DNA of 64,000 nucleotides from Dendrophyllia cribrosa (Eukaryota > Cnidaria > Anthozoa > Scleractinia > Dendrophylliidae): positions 4,320,659-4,384,658 of the forward strand of contig JAJLRJ010000004.1 in NCBI GenBank assembly GCA_024195265.1, in the 5' to 3' direction. Both the position numbers and the translations under genes were made by a program. The number at the start of each line of letters is the position of its first letter. The stretch's first letter is position 1. Shown here one piece after another: positions 22,501 to 29,299 of the stretch. The notes beneath the pieces were generated by a model, which saw nothing but the letters and a program-made list of their open reading frames with translations, did not search any database and was not told the DNA's origin.

Positions 22501-24642
22501 TTTACCGGTAGTTTAGCCAATAACAATGGTTTATTTTCGATCCGACGTAAGTTGTGTTTCTTTGTAGGCTTTTTAGCTTATTTCTTAAGCAAGTAAGATA
22601 TTTTCTGACACAAGGAATGGCTCTTTTGTAGTTGTACAGTGGCATTGTACGTACATGTATATCTCAATGGATGAGAAATACTTTGTTTATGTGTTGTACA
22701 ACAAGCTTGTATTTGCAGGGGCGGCGCTACCGGTGGCATGGGGCAGGTGGCATGAGGCATTTGCCCCACCAACTTTTGGCAGCTCAAACTTGGCGGCGGG
22801 CGGAAATGAATAGTGTAGCAACATCCTTTGACTAGATCTGATGGCGGGGCGCTTTAATGCATTAGAGTTTGCAAAATAAATATTCTGTTAATTAATCAAA
22901 AGCCTACAATTTTAGCATTGGAGATATTGCGACTTTAGACTGGAGATTGGATATTGTGAACCAAGCATTTCAATACCCCTTGAGTTACTCGGACGTCAGT
23001 TATCGGACTCCAGCTACCGACAAATCCATCAATGCTGTGAGTTAGCGCTCGGCCTCTGCCCTAAGAAGGCTCAAGACATATCTACGAACAAACTATGTCA
23101 CAAGAAAGATTAAATCATTGCATTATCCAGACATTGCATTAACTGACAAATTGAACATGGCTGATATTGGAAATCAGTTTCTTTCTGCCTCCAATGACAG
23201 AGAAAATCGCTTTGGAAAATTCGTTTCCAAAGCCTTCCTACACTGAAAAGAACTGACAAAGAATATTCGAGTGACAGTCGAATTTACTTTGAACAAACAA
23301 CCAAAATGGAGTTACACCCAAGTTTCAGATAGTGTTTCGTGTACTTTTCATAAGAATTAAACTGAACTCAAAGCTGGCCTTGGAAATTTTTTCTCCGGTT
23401 TCAGGAACGCTGGGAATAGCATTTCAGAGAATTTCATTTCAAAAATTTCCCGGGGGAGCATGCCCCCGGACCCCCCTAGAAGCTCGCGCCTTCGGCGCTC
23501 GGCACGGGAGATTCGCCCCACCAATATTATATTTCCAGCGCCGCCCCTGCAATTGTAATATGGTTGGGTGTACTACGATGATCTGTGGGAGCGACGTAAA
23601 CAGGGGGCAGGGGGCTATCAAGCTGCTGTTACATCAGATCTGACTTGCTATAGTATTCCTGTCTATAGTATGGCCTTTCTTGTATTCATAACACGTATAT
23701 GTGTCAGGCATTAAAACATATAGACTCGCAAAAAAAATATCATGCAAAGCAAATCATGGCAAAAAGAAAAATCCTGCACAGTCTCGAGCGTAGAAAAAAA
23801 TATCCTGCACCAAATAATTGCCCAACCCCCCTCTCAAAAATCTAATGGTCCGTCCCTTAGTAGATTCCCTCCAAATCAATAGCCAATTTGATTACAAAAC
23901 AATCTTCTCCTAACAAGTGATCAAAGAGGAGAAGTAACAACCCAAAAACAACGTTGGGTTGCAAGTCCAACGCTGTTATTTGAGGCAAAACGCAAACTGC
24001 ACAAATCACTGACAGCATCAAACCTTTGGATTTGGACTTCAGGACGCAGATCAGTACTAATACGTACGTAACTGATCGTCACAAAACAACAACAAAACAA
24101 AGAGACAGAAGAAAAGTAAAATACGACAATTTAAAAAAGTAAATGTTTAATAATATATACATTTTTATTTTTTAAATATATTGTGCTTCTGTCTCTTTTT
24201 TTTTTTTTGGTTCCGTAAGGGTGCAGTCTGGTTGATATCTTTTTTTATGAAATATGAAGGACATTCCTTTTTTTATAGCGAGCTATTTCGGTTTCCATCC
24301 ATGTATAAATTTACTTCAAAATGTTATTTCTAAACTTCATTAACTGTATTATATGAATTCTTGTCTCCTTTTTATTATTTTTATCGCAAATACCTCAACA
24401 CCCCTCCCCCCTTTCCCCCCCCCCCCCCCCCCCCCACCCCTTCCAAATTGGAAATGGTAATGTTGTCATTCTTGACTGATGTATTCCAGATTGCTTTTTT
24501 TTTAATTCAAAAAGACAACGACACTTTTAACTTAAACTTGCCTCTTGCTTTTATTTTCTAATTAAAACAGACTTACGTCAACCTCGATGTCTATAATGAT
24601 AAAGATTACGTCAACTTTGATATGGTCGATGAACAACAGTAA
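6635..24642 (+). CDS. Gene A: FN3-repeat receptor tyrosine kinase, Eph-like ectodomain with FGFR/Cad96Ca-like kinase; 5' partial, one frameshift
   Basis: Fourteen exons joined by GT-AG introns give about 595 residues. In order: FN3 1 (residues 2-114) with extra Cys as in Eph receptors, FN3 2 (116-207), transmembrane helix (about 214-241), a short juxtamembrane piece, a tyrosine kinase (about 299-570) with Gly loop G306-S-G-N-F-G311, Lys326, alpha-C Glu343, HRDLAARN (432-439), DFG (452-454) and WMPPES, then a tail with YVN at 574 and 585. Exons: 6635-6976, 7755-7969, 11249-11312, 13549-13657, 13845-13897, 15636-15839, 16228-16338, 17968-18154, 19229-19348, 19636-19706, 20265-20305, 20397-20493, 21108-21207, 24571-24642. 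Phases match at every junction except for one missing base inside exon 8. The first exon starts in phase 1, so upstream exons must exist, but none was found in 1-6634. The product would be a plasma-membrane tyrosine kinase. The ectodomain and kinase seem to come from different RTK families. The FN3 part and the kinase could instead belong to two transcripts; only cDNA would settle it. Confidence 0.75.
7080..7373. mobile_element. piggyBac-like MITE in gene A intron
   Basis: Terminal inverted repeats ccctattcggcctggg and cccaggccgaataggg are flanked by TTAA (7076-7079) and a one-mismatch TTAC (7374-7377). The CCC...GGG ends and TTAA-type duplication fit piggyBac. A poly-G tract lies near the left end. 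A second, inverted copy is in the intron at 14063-14870. Confidence 0.6.
7504..7548. repeat. TTA trinucleotide microsatellite
   Basis: About 13 uninterrupted tta units lie in the intron between gene A exons 1 and 2. The rest of this intron (7374-7754) holds nothing else that I recognise. Confidence 0.9.
7755..7969 (+). CDS. Gene A exon 2: FN3 domain 2, first part
   Basis: A 215-bp exon, phase 1 to 0, acceptor tatag, donor gtaata. It starts [11 protein letters not shown] and includes ELSWQLK and KKYHVTYY, the B and C strands of an FN3 domain, ending at TFVFQ. It is the counterpart of gene B 57467-57675, which begins [11 protein letters not shown] and has VSWKLK and FLVTYY in the same places. 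The unspliced reading continues into the intron and stops. Confidence 0.85.
8183..8208. repeat. GAAT tetranucleotide microsatellite
   Basis: Six uninterrupted tgaa/gaat units lie just before the left part of the TE-derived region in gene A intron 2. Confidence 0.85.
8220..10925. mobile_element. Degraded transposon-derived region in gene A intron 2
   Basis: Both ends are rich in gttccctttttgtaac-type motifs in direct and inverted form (8226-8475, near 10120 and 10895-10925). Between them lie broken minus-strand reading frames. The boundaries are approximate and the class is uncertain. The element makes up most of the 3.3-kb intron that splits FN3 domain 2. Confidence 0.4.
9131..9726 (-). pseudogene. 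Broken transposon ORF, possible tyrosine-recombinase-type element
   Basis: On the minus strand, about 9350 down to 9131 reads [40 protein letters not shown] and [10 protein letters not shown], then TAA. Just upstream an in-frame TAG interrupts it (near 9352), and a further frame (9726-9472) reads [19 protein letters not shown]. The helical, basic [16 protein letters not shown] segment resembles the N-terminal SAM-like part of tyrosine recombinases in Crypton/DIRS-type elements. That assignment is inference; no catalytic residues are seen. Confidence 0.3.
11101..11207. repeat. GAAT/GGAA microsatellite
   Basis: A run of gaat and then ggaa/ggga tetranucleotides lies 40 bases before gene A exon 3. 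The purine-rich run sits directly upstream of the acceptor and leaves only a short pyrimidine tract (tttttcccccatttttgcag). Confidence 0.9.
11249..11312 (+). CDS. Gene A exon 3: FN3 domain 2, last strands
   Basis: A 64-bp exon, phase 0 to 1, after ttttgcag and before gtttgt. It encodes [21 protein letters not shown], the F-G strands that end an FN3 domain. It pairs with gene B exon 58035-58104 ([13 protein letters not shown]), which has the same phases. The 3.3-kb intron before it is filled by a degraded transposon. Confidence 0.85.
11710..12040. repeat. Tandem duplication, two copies of about 165 bp
   Basis: Copy 1 (about 11710-11870) and copy 2 (about 11872-12035) share aagtgttatgattaag, the aatcctgttggattagcttggct block, the gtaaccattcgaagc block and gcaaattttgatgtaacctat. 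They are about 75-80 percent alike by eye. The candidate polyadenylation signal follows directly. Elsewhere in the intron (11313-11700, 12120-13400) I see nothing coding. Confidence 0.6.
12065..12070 (+). terminator. Candidate intronic polyadenylation signal in gene A
   Basis: AATAAA is followed about 20 bases later by a GT-rich stretch (tgtgtgttgtgttt). It lies between the second FN3 domain and the transmembrane exon. If used, the transcript would end before the membrane helix. No expression data are available here. Confidence 0.25.
13400..13525. repeat. Hairpin MITE before the transmembrane exon
   Basis: The ends aaaacagttataatgc and gcactataactgtta are inverted. Inside, gccaactcggcc and ggcctcgtcggc form a second stem. 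It ends about 25 bases upstream of the gene A transmembrane exon. Confidence 0.5.
13549..13657 (+). CDS. Gene A exon 4: transmembrane helix
   Basis: A 109-bp exon, phase 1 to 2, acceptor tatttcag, donor gtaatt. It encodes a short polar linker (DGFNKN) and then about 28 hydrophobic residues from MVIYIVVVY to ALFGLYVY. The basic stop-transfer residues RQR follow. This fixes the topology: FN3 domains outside, kinase in the cytoplasm. Confidence 0.87.
13845..13897 (+). CDS. Gene A exon 5: short juxtamembrane exon
   Basis: A 53-bp exon, phase 2 to 1, acceptor cgtgacag, donor gtaaat. It encodes about 18 basic and polar residues ending SQAFE. The gene B exon at 60034-60065 has the same phases and ends NTFE. 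This is the last exon whose organisation the two genes share. Confidence 0.7.
14063..14870. mobile_element. Second piggyBac-like MITE copy, inverted and interrupted
   Basis: 14745-14870 is the reverse complement of 7140-7285, and 14063-14110 matches the reverse complement of about 7325-7365. Sequence in between includes a SINE. The outer end is truncated, so no target duplication is visible. A poly-G tract (14078-14091) is present, as in the first copy. Confidence 0.5.
14395..14680 (-). mobile_element. tRNA-derived SINE
   Basis: Read on the minus strand, the head is cggtggtctagtggttagtg, with the A-box-like tggtctagtgg, followed by a B-box-like ggtcgacctgc. The body has the ggtaaccctgcgatgga and atcccatccag blocks. 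Flanking it are two copies of a 55-60-base sequence (14335-14390 and 14682-14738, attgagcttcataa..ttgttttattaactat), too long and diverged for a normal target duplication. Confidence 0.65.
15436..15583. repeat. Hairpin element before gene A kinase exon 6
   Basis: Inverted arms: tactgtaaattacggatcc (15460-) against ggtccgtaacttacagta (to 15560). The inner stem is cttgatttatggccc/gggccataaatcgag. The outer ends are attagcctcg and ctcggctaat. It lies 52 bases before the weak acceptor of exon 6. Confidence 0.65.
15636..15839 (+). CDS. Gene A exon 6: juxtamembrane end and kinase N-lobe
   Basis: A 204-bp exon, phase 1 to 1, donor gtgaga. The acceptor at 15633-15635 (tag) has a poor pyrimidine tract but gives the right phase. 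It encodes an acidic stretch with Tyr283, then [15 protein letters not shown], the Gly loop GSGNFG and the VAVK lysine (K326). The lead-in resembles FGFR-class kinases and lacks the Eph YVDPxxYxDP signature. The ATG at 15647 lies inside this exon and is not needed as a start. Confidence 0.85.
16228..16338 (+). CDS. Gene A exon 7: kinase alpha-C to beta-4/5
   Basis: A 111-bp exon, phase 1 to 1, between tttgaag and gtaagt. It encodes the alpha-C helix ([13 protein letters not shown], Glu343) and [16 protein letters not shown], typical of FGFR-like RTKs (compare HKNIINLLGACTQDG). A long inverted-repeat MITE begins only 14 bp after the donor. Confidence 0.87.
16353..17189. mobile_element. Long inverted-repeat MITE, 837 bp
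   Basis: The ends are agggtgcgtttgattgggaa and ttcccaatcgaacgcaccct. Long subterminal arms are built from repeated aaatccggatttcgattt units (16370-16560 and 16985-17180). No target duplication was identified. Non-coding; short ORFs inside are shadows of the repeats. 17190-17967 holds nothing else that I recognise. Confidence 0.75.
17968..18154 (+). CDS. Gene A exon 8: kinase hinge, insert and alpha-E; 1-base deletion
   Basis: The exon is 187 bp between tctgcag and gtaaca. It reads [10 protein letters not shown] in the incoming frame. The following conserved hinge, [13 protein letters not shown], is in the +1 frame and runs on through a kinase insert ([11 protein letters not shown]) to [19 protein letters not shown]. 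The codon after TTA is cc with the third base missing (17997-17998), then TAT GGT GAT. Adding one base gives 188 bp, which restores the phase to the next exon (1 to 0). As written, the frame is broken in the hinge of the kinase. A sequencing or assembly error, or a real null allele, are both possible. Confidence 0.8.
18205..18683 (+). mobile_element. 5'-truncated non-LTR retrotransposon, 3' end of ORF2 and tail
   Basis: The translation reads [40 protein letters not shown], then after a stop [20 protein letters not shown] and NLPQNVRAI, ending in TAA near 18603. This is the C-terminal end of a CR1/L2-type reverse transcriptase polyprotein, familiar from coral genomes. A short 3' UTR and an atgt tetranucleotide tail (18655-18683) follow. 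It begins about 50 bases after the gene A exon 8 donor. A poly-G run (18721-18743) lies just downstream. Confidence 0.75.
19229..19348 (+). CDS. Gene A exon 9: catalytic loop and DFG
   Basis: A 120-bp exon, phase 0 to 0, acceptor gatttcag, donor gtagga. It encodes [17 protein letters not shown], the catalytic loop of an active tyrosine kinase with Asp434 and Asn439, then [10 protein letters not shown] with metal-binding Asp452. The activation loop has a single tyrosine (Y464, DIYVRASQ), whereas FGFRs have a tandem pair. Confidence 0.9.
19636..19706 (+). CDS. Gene A exon 10: activation loop end, PPE motif
   Basis: A 71-bp exon, phase 0 to 2, after ttacgaag and before gtaagt. It encodes [17 protein letters not shown] and SSTMSDV. 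The PPE in place of APE is also normal in Trk, MuSK and Ror kinases, so it is not a defect. LPVKW marks a receptor-type tyrosine kinase. Confidence 0.87.
20265..20305 (+). CDS. Gene A exon 11: kinase alpha-F
   Basis: A 41-bp exon, phase 2 to 1, acceptor catgacag, donor gtaagt. It encodes [15 protein letters not shown], the conserved DVWSxGxxLWE segment; the D comes from the previous exon. Confidence 0.87.
20397..20493 (+). CDS. Gene A exon 12: kinase C-lobe
   Basis: A 97-bp exon, phase 1 to 2, acceptor gtcacag, donor gtaagt. It encodes [13 protein letters not shown] and [18 protein letters not shown]. The SPYPG and GxRM.RP motifs are standard RTK C-lobe features (FGFR has GGSPYPGVP and GHRMDKP). 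Confidence 0.87.
21108..21207 (+). CDS. Gene A exon 13: end of kinase domain
   Basis: A 100-bp exon, phase 2 to 0, acceptor cctcttttcag, donor gtgaag. It encodes [19 protein letters not shown], the CWxxxPxxRPTF motif that closes tyrosine kinase domains, and ends at EDQK. Reading past the donor without splicing adds 11 codons and meets TAA at 21241-21243, so intron retention would give a different short tail. Confidence 0.87.
22716..23549. mobile_element. hAT-type transposon remnant nested in the Harbinger-like element
   Basis: Terminal repeats caggggcggcgct and agcgccgcccctg have the CAGGGG start usual for hAT elements. The interior keeps part of a transposase C-terminus (23049-23246). An 8-bp target duplication was looked for and not found. 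The right end has a GC-rich cgggggagcatgcccccgg stem. Confidence 0.65.
23049..23246 (+). pseudogene. hAT transposase C-terminal dimerisation fragment
   Basis: Sixty-five codons read [20 protein letters not shown], then [17 protein letters not shown], ending in TGA. hAT transposases end with a dimerisation region of the form ERSFSALRRIKTYLRSTM..RLxxLxLL. An in-frame TAG lies two codons upstream of this stretch, and the rest of the transposase is missing, so it is dead. Confidence 0.65.
23857..24570. other. End of gene A last intron
   Basis: AT-rich sequence with a C-rich tract (about 24398-24437). It has no named repeat or coding signal until the last exon. Confidence 0.5.
24571..24642 (+). 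CDS. Gene A exon 14: C-terminal tail with two YVN motifs, stop
   Basis: A 72-bp final exon, phase 0, acceptor attaaaacag, stop TAA at 24640-24642. It encodes [18 protein letters not shown] then VDEQQ. Two YVN sequences 11 residues apart fit the pYxN consensus bound by the Grb2 SH2 domain. An acidic tail with tyrosines after a kinase domain is a usual RTK layout. The exon follows a 3.36-kb intron made largely of nested transposons. Confidence 0.75.
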   Translation, partial: TYVNLDVYNDKDYVNFDMVDEQQ

Positions 24643-25543
24643 AAGCCTCATCAATGGTCTACTGACAGAACATACAGAACCGACAGAGTTGCATCCAGCA
24701 GTTTGTACGTTGTTTAAAGGGGTGGCGAATGATCTTTCAAAATTATAGATCTCCTAAAATTGTAGTGAAGTTTTAAGTAAAGTAATGGTCTTGCAGTCTC
24801 ATATTTTAGCGGCTCTTTGCATCACGGAGTCTCGATCCTGTCATGAAGCCGTTTCGGATTCTCGGTCTCGCATTTTAAAAAGTACACAAGTCTCTGGCTC
24901 GCAGAAAAAATGCGAGTGTCCTACAACGTCTCCATTTGCTACTCCTTTTTTAGCATGGTAAAAGTAAAATTCCATGACGTCAACTTTTTTTTTTTTAGTT
25001 AGTCTTTTTTGAAGTGATAGAAACAAATTGTCAATAACAATTTCCGCTTTCTAGTGTGTATACAGGGTTCTAAGTGACCATAAAAAATAACTATTAATAA
25101 TCAAGCATGATTTTGCCCCTTAGATCTTAGTTTTCACTATTTTTAACGTAGATGAATTTTATCAATACAGAAAACCAGTTTGTTTGCACGAACATCTTTT
25201 GTGGTTATAGAATACAAATGATCAAGAAAAAAATTCGAAAGCAAGTTTTTTTTTATTCTATTTTTGTATTGCTAGTTTAAATCAATATACACCGCAAATC
25301 AGTTCATAAAATTAAATGATAGTAGGAAGCTTGGATACGTTAAACTGCCAGTATAAGCAGGTTGTATATTTTAGTACCTTATTTTACTATTTTAATTATA
25401 GGTTTTTATAGGATGATCACATAGTGGAATTGTTTTTTTCTTGGAGAAACAAATTGTAGAAAGCAGAGGCATCCCGGCGCTATGTTAGCCGATAGAGTGA
25501 AGTAATTATAATTGTTACGTTCTTCTTTCACTTTATAAAATTA

Positions 25544-26016
25544 CAGTCAACTCTCTCTTAACGGACACCTCTATAAGACGGACACCTCTATAAGACGGAC
25601 ACCTCCATAAGACGGACATCTGGTGTTGGTCCCGGCCGTTTTTCAGTCATTTTTCTGTAACTAAACTCTCTATAAGACGGACACCTCTCTAAGACGGACA
25701 ACGGACACTTTGAAACCATCAACGGACAATTGAGAAGTGCTTTTTTAGTGAAAAATACTTCAAAACAATGTAAGTGCTGAATATGAACAAACGAGTCCAC
25801 TTTTCTAATGTTATTTTTGTTCCAGTTTAGGTTTTGCTAAAGTAAACGACTTTAAACAGACTTAAAACGAACGTGTATTAATTGTGCATAGGTTCAGCTT
25901 TATTGTCTCAGAATTACTGGTGTCACGTTACCTCGACTCTCTATAAGCCGCACACCTCTCTAAGACGGACAGTTGGGGCCGGTCCCGACGGTGTCCGTCT
26001 TAGAGAGAGTTGACTG
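25544..26016. mobile_element. Tigger/pogo-like MITE with internal repeats, TA duplication
   Basis: This 473-bp element starts cagtcaactctctcttaacgg and ends tagagagagttgactg, with TA on both flanks (25542-25543, 26017-26018). Subterminal aagacggacacctctat units repeat several times in both orientations. The same family type as 2986-3173, but a different subfamily. Confidence 0.8.
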
Positions 26017-26640
26017 TACGTATTAAATGTTACAAAATATAATAATAAGAAAACGATTACTAAACCTACATGCCGACATGTAGTACATGTATGTGCGCAA
26101 TATATCGATATAACAAACAAAAAGAAGAGTTGCTTAAGGAATCAATTTGAGACAAAAGAAAAAGAATAGTGTACCTGAACCGACTTAGATATAGTTGCTG
26201 TAATAATCAAGCAAACAGACGTGATAAACACAAAGCTAGGTAAAAATATTGTTTTTGCATCTTTTGCACATGAATGGAAAATATTTTTTTGCACTCCGAT
26301 AACGATTATTGTCTTAACTATAATCAATTTCGTTTCGCTGTCTTAACGGTTAACATAGTTACTGTGTCTACAGGTTGATTTGAAAGTTCTATTTTTAGCT
26401 TAGCCATTTGGAAAATAAAACTTTGAAAAGTAATAATATAGCCATTAGCAAGCTTCCGCCATGTTAGAGAAACGTTGTATCAATGACCAAACGATAAAGC
26501 GTGGTCATGAAGATATACAAGTAAATCAGCAGATTATGTTCAGTTATCGTTGCCAAAATTTTTTACTTCAGAATTCCTTAGTTATTGCCACGCATGTTAT
26601 TAGGTGAAAGTCGTAAGTATTTCATAGCCTGATGATTTCA

Positions 26641-26646
26641 AATAAA
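26641..26646 (+). terminator. Candidate gene A polyadenylation signal
   Basis: AATAAA lies 2.0 kb after the gene A stop, with T-rich sequence downstream. Another AATAAA is at 26414-26419 and ATTAAA occurs near 25312. The choice between them cannot be made from sequence. A 3' UTR reaching this far would include the Tigger-like MITE at 25544-26016. Confidence 0.2.
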
Positions 26647-26795
26647 CGTATTATAATCGAGTTCTTGACAAGTTTTTGCTTGAGTTATCTATGGATAATA
26701 CGTCCGTGATAACCGTCATGAATTAGAGTCGCTGATATGAACTAACTCAGTAAATAACGGAGTCATTGATATGTACTAACTAATGTTTGTGGTTG

Positions 26796-27003
26796 CTTTA
26801 GTTTCTGTAGTTCGTGGAGTTCTTGCAGTCGCTGTAGTCCGTGTAGGTCTGTAATAGTTCGTTTAGTTCTTGTAGTTCATTTAGTTCTTGTACATGTGGA
26901 GTTCTTTTAGTTGATGTAGCTCGCGTTGTTCTTGTTGCGGGTAGTTGATGTAGTTTTAACTACATCATTAAGTTCTTTTAGTCCTTGTAGTTTATGTAGT
27001 TCT
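26796..27003. repeat. Degenerate short-period minisatellite
   Basis: Diverged 9- to 15-base units of the type ttcttgtagttc recur about 17 times. A local tagttttaacta palindrome is present. 26017-26795 and 27004-27340 contain no features that I can name apart from AATAAA motifs. Confidence 0.6.
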
Positions 27004-27341
27004 ACAGATTGGGAGAAAAAGGAAGCGTTGTTTACCGGGGAGGGTGGGAAGGAATACAAATTATCATCGTGCCAGGTCATTGGACAAAACTCATAGCTTG
27101 AAACAAGTATCAATAATTACAGACCCGGTTTTTAAACATGATTCACCGGTTATGATTTGCCCAATCAAACAATCATCCAATCAATCACTCGATCTTCATT
27201 TTCATTTCAATCAAAAATTTCTAAGTAACTATTAACAAAATCATAACGGTGTAAAGTGAATGGCTTATAACATGTTAAAAACAAGGCAATTCGTACAGCA
27301 TGTTGACGTATACATATGCTTACGATATAAAAGTTTTCGAA

Positions 27342-27371
27342 TCATTATTATTATTATTATTATTATTATTA
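27342..27371. repeat. TTA trinucleotide microsatellite
   Basis: About nine att/tta units, uninterrupted, in the intergenic region. Confidence 0.9.
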
Positions 27372-27830
27372 GAGCAGTTTTAAATTGAGAGTCGTAAAAC
27401 CAAAACCAAAGTAATTACTCTGACCAATCGAAGCAGTCGCAAACAATCCAATCAACCAATCAGAGCTCGAAGCAATTACATGTCGAATCGTGTGTTTGAA
27501 ATTAATTTTGAAACAAAATGATGATGTTTCCTCCAGTGATTGATTGTTGTCATCTGTGTGAGTAGGCCAAGAGACGAACTTTCTTGTTTGCAATCATCGA
27601 CTTCTATCGTTATGTTGAGATAAAATCATCCCATACAGTTAAGATGCGTTTATTCGAGAAGCTAACTGAGTAAATTGATTTGTAGATTGTAACCAGTTTG
27701 AGGCGTTTGGATATACCACTGTGGTTCCCTGCTGCATCACATCTGAACAACGACCGCAAACATTCCACAAAGATGACACAGATTCGGTTAGACCTTTCGG
27801 TTTACAAGGCGGAACTTAGGGCGCCCCCGC

Positions 27831-27863
<33 letters not shown>

Positions 27864-27919
27864 ACACCCCCCTTTACAATATTTATTTTAAGAATACTGG
27901 ACAAATATTTGATTCTCGA

Positions 27920-28933
27920 AGGCCCCGTTCAAACGTCGCATTTCACATGTGCCGAATATAATTCCTATTTTAGTCGACTAAAATAGTTAAATTCGACATT
28001 TGATTCAGACGTCGAATTTAATTGTGCCGAATTTAACTCTGTTCGCCGTCAATGTTCATACATACATGCATACATACATACATACTTTATTTGATAAAGC
28101 AGGTTAAATAAAATGGCAGCATTTATTGCTGATGTGGACCTGCTATTGATACAATAACTAATAACCTCTCTGACAGCTTGTTATCCAAAATGGTAGACAA
28201 AAACGTGGTTGGTGAAGTCGACGAAAACTCCGTTCGTTTTATTCAAATATGATTCGCAACAGCAGAAGACGCAGGTTTTAATGATGCAATCAACCGTCAA
28301 CTACTTAATCGCTAGACGAAGACGTCTACTGAGCTTTTTTTTAATCTCTTTGCTGATGCTTATGTCATAAAGAAAGATGAAAACACAGCTTCCCAGACAC
28401 CGATCATGTCTAAGACTAGCATTAAACACTGGATGGTGGGAGAATGTATTGGAAAATTACTCTGATGCGCGATTATACAGATTATTGCAGATTTTCCCTC
28501 TTTCCACCCAGGAGTGTCCTCTTCGTTTTCGAAAACCGAGCACCTCATACAAAAGTGATTACCGTACGTCAAACAAGTATATTTTGTTTCCAAGAAGTGA
28601 GAACCACACATTCCTTCGTCTCCGCCGTGTTTCGAGCGTTGTTTAGACTCTTCTGCGCATGGCATTCACGGAAATCCTGGCGAATTGTGGGTAATAAATG
28701 AATCATAATAATTTACTATAATTTATGCATTATATTCGGCACATGTGAAATTCGACGTTTGAATCAACTGTCGAACTTCTGTCGAATATTCGACTGGTTC
28801 AGTCGAAGATGCGGCATAAGTCGCATTTAATTCAAATCTGTCGAATTTAATTGATTCAAACGTCGCATTCCACATGCATTTAATTCGTGAATTATATTCG
28901 GCACATGTGAAATGCGACGTTTGAACCGGGCCT
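27920..28933. mobile_element. 1-kb TIR element with cargo ORF remnant
   Basis: The ends aggccccgttcaaacgtcgc and gcgacgtttgaaccgggcct continue as inverted arms (atttcacatgtgccgaatataat). Subterminal units such as gtcgaatttaa repeat. A cata microsatellite (28054-28085) lies inside. No clear target duplication was found, so the superfamily is open. A long C tract (27829-27863) precedes it. Confidence 0.6.
28360..28665 (-). pseudogene. Cys-rich ORF remnant inside the TIR element
   Basis: The minus strand reads MCGSHFLETKYTCLTYGNHF, then CMRCSVFENEED and TPGWKEGKS. The CxxC-type spacing suggests a zinc-binding piece of a transposon-encoded protein. I do not recognise the family firmly; the frame ends soon after and the rest of the element is non-coding. 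Confidence 0.3.
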
Positions 28934-29299
28934 AAGATGTTTAACTTTTACAACCATCAGTTACTGGATTTAATGTACTAATCGCCGGTTAACTGCTCTG
29001 AACACAGTTTCATCGAAACTAATACTACTTAAACTCACTAGGCTTTTCCCTTCATTGTTTTAAAATAATTCAGCGATGCAGTTGGACATGTTTTACCTTT
29101 TAGCGGCCATATGGACCTCAATGAGTTTTCCGTCAACACTGAAACATTTGGTTAAGATAATAGCTTGCGATAGTTCATATTAACACTAAACACCCGCAAA
29201 ACGAGAAGGTACTAAATTAATCATGTTCCGATGAAAGATAAATGCTAAAGAAGAGAAAAAATGTAAATAAATTGTAAAAAGAAAAAAAACATTGAATAC

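Larger units (their letters stand above)
21270..23856. mobile_element. Harbinger-like TIR element in gene A last intron
   Basis: The ends gggacggaccattagatttttgagggg (21270-) and its complement (to 23856) are flanked by TTA on both sides (21267-21269 and 23857-23859). A three-base TWA duplication and GGG-starting TIRs fit PIF/Harbinger. Subterminal aaaaaaatatc.tgca repeats occur at both ends. No transposase of its own was seen; a hAT remnant is nested inside. 21420-22700 has no recognisable content. The class is inferred from ends only. Confidence 0.6.

Noticed and set aside
26796..27003. CRISPR-like array
   Set aside because: Units are short, irregular and lack unique spacers of constant length; this is a degenerate minisatellite in a eukaryotic genome.
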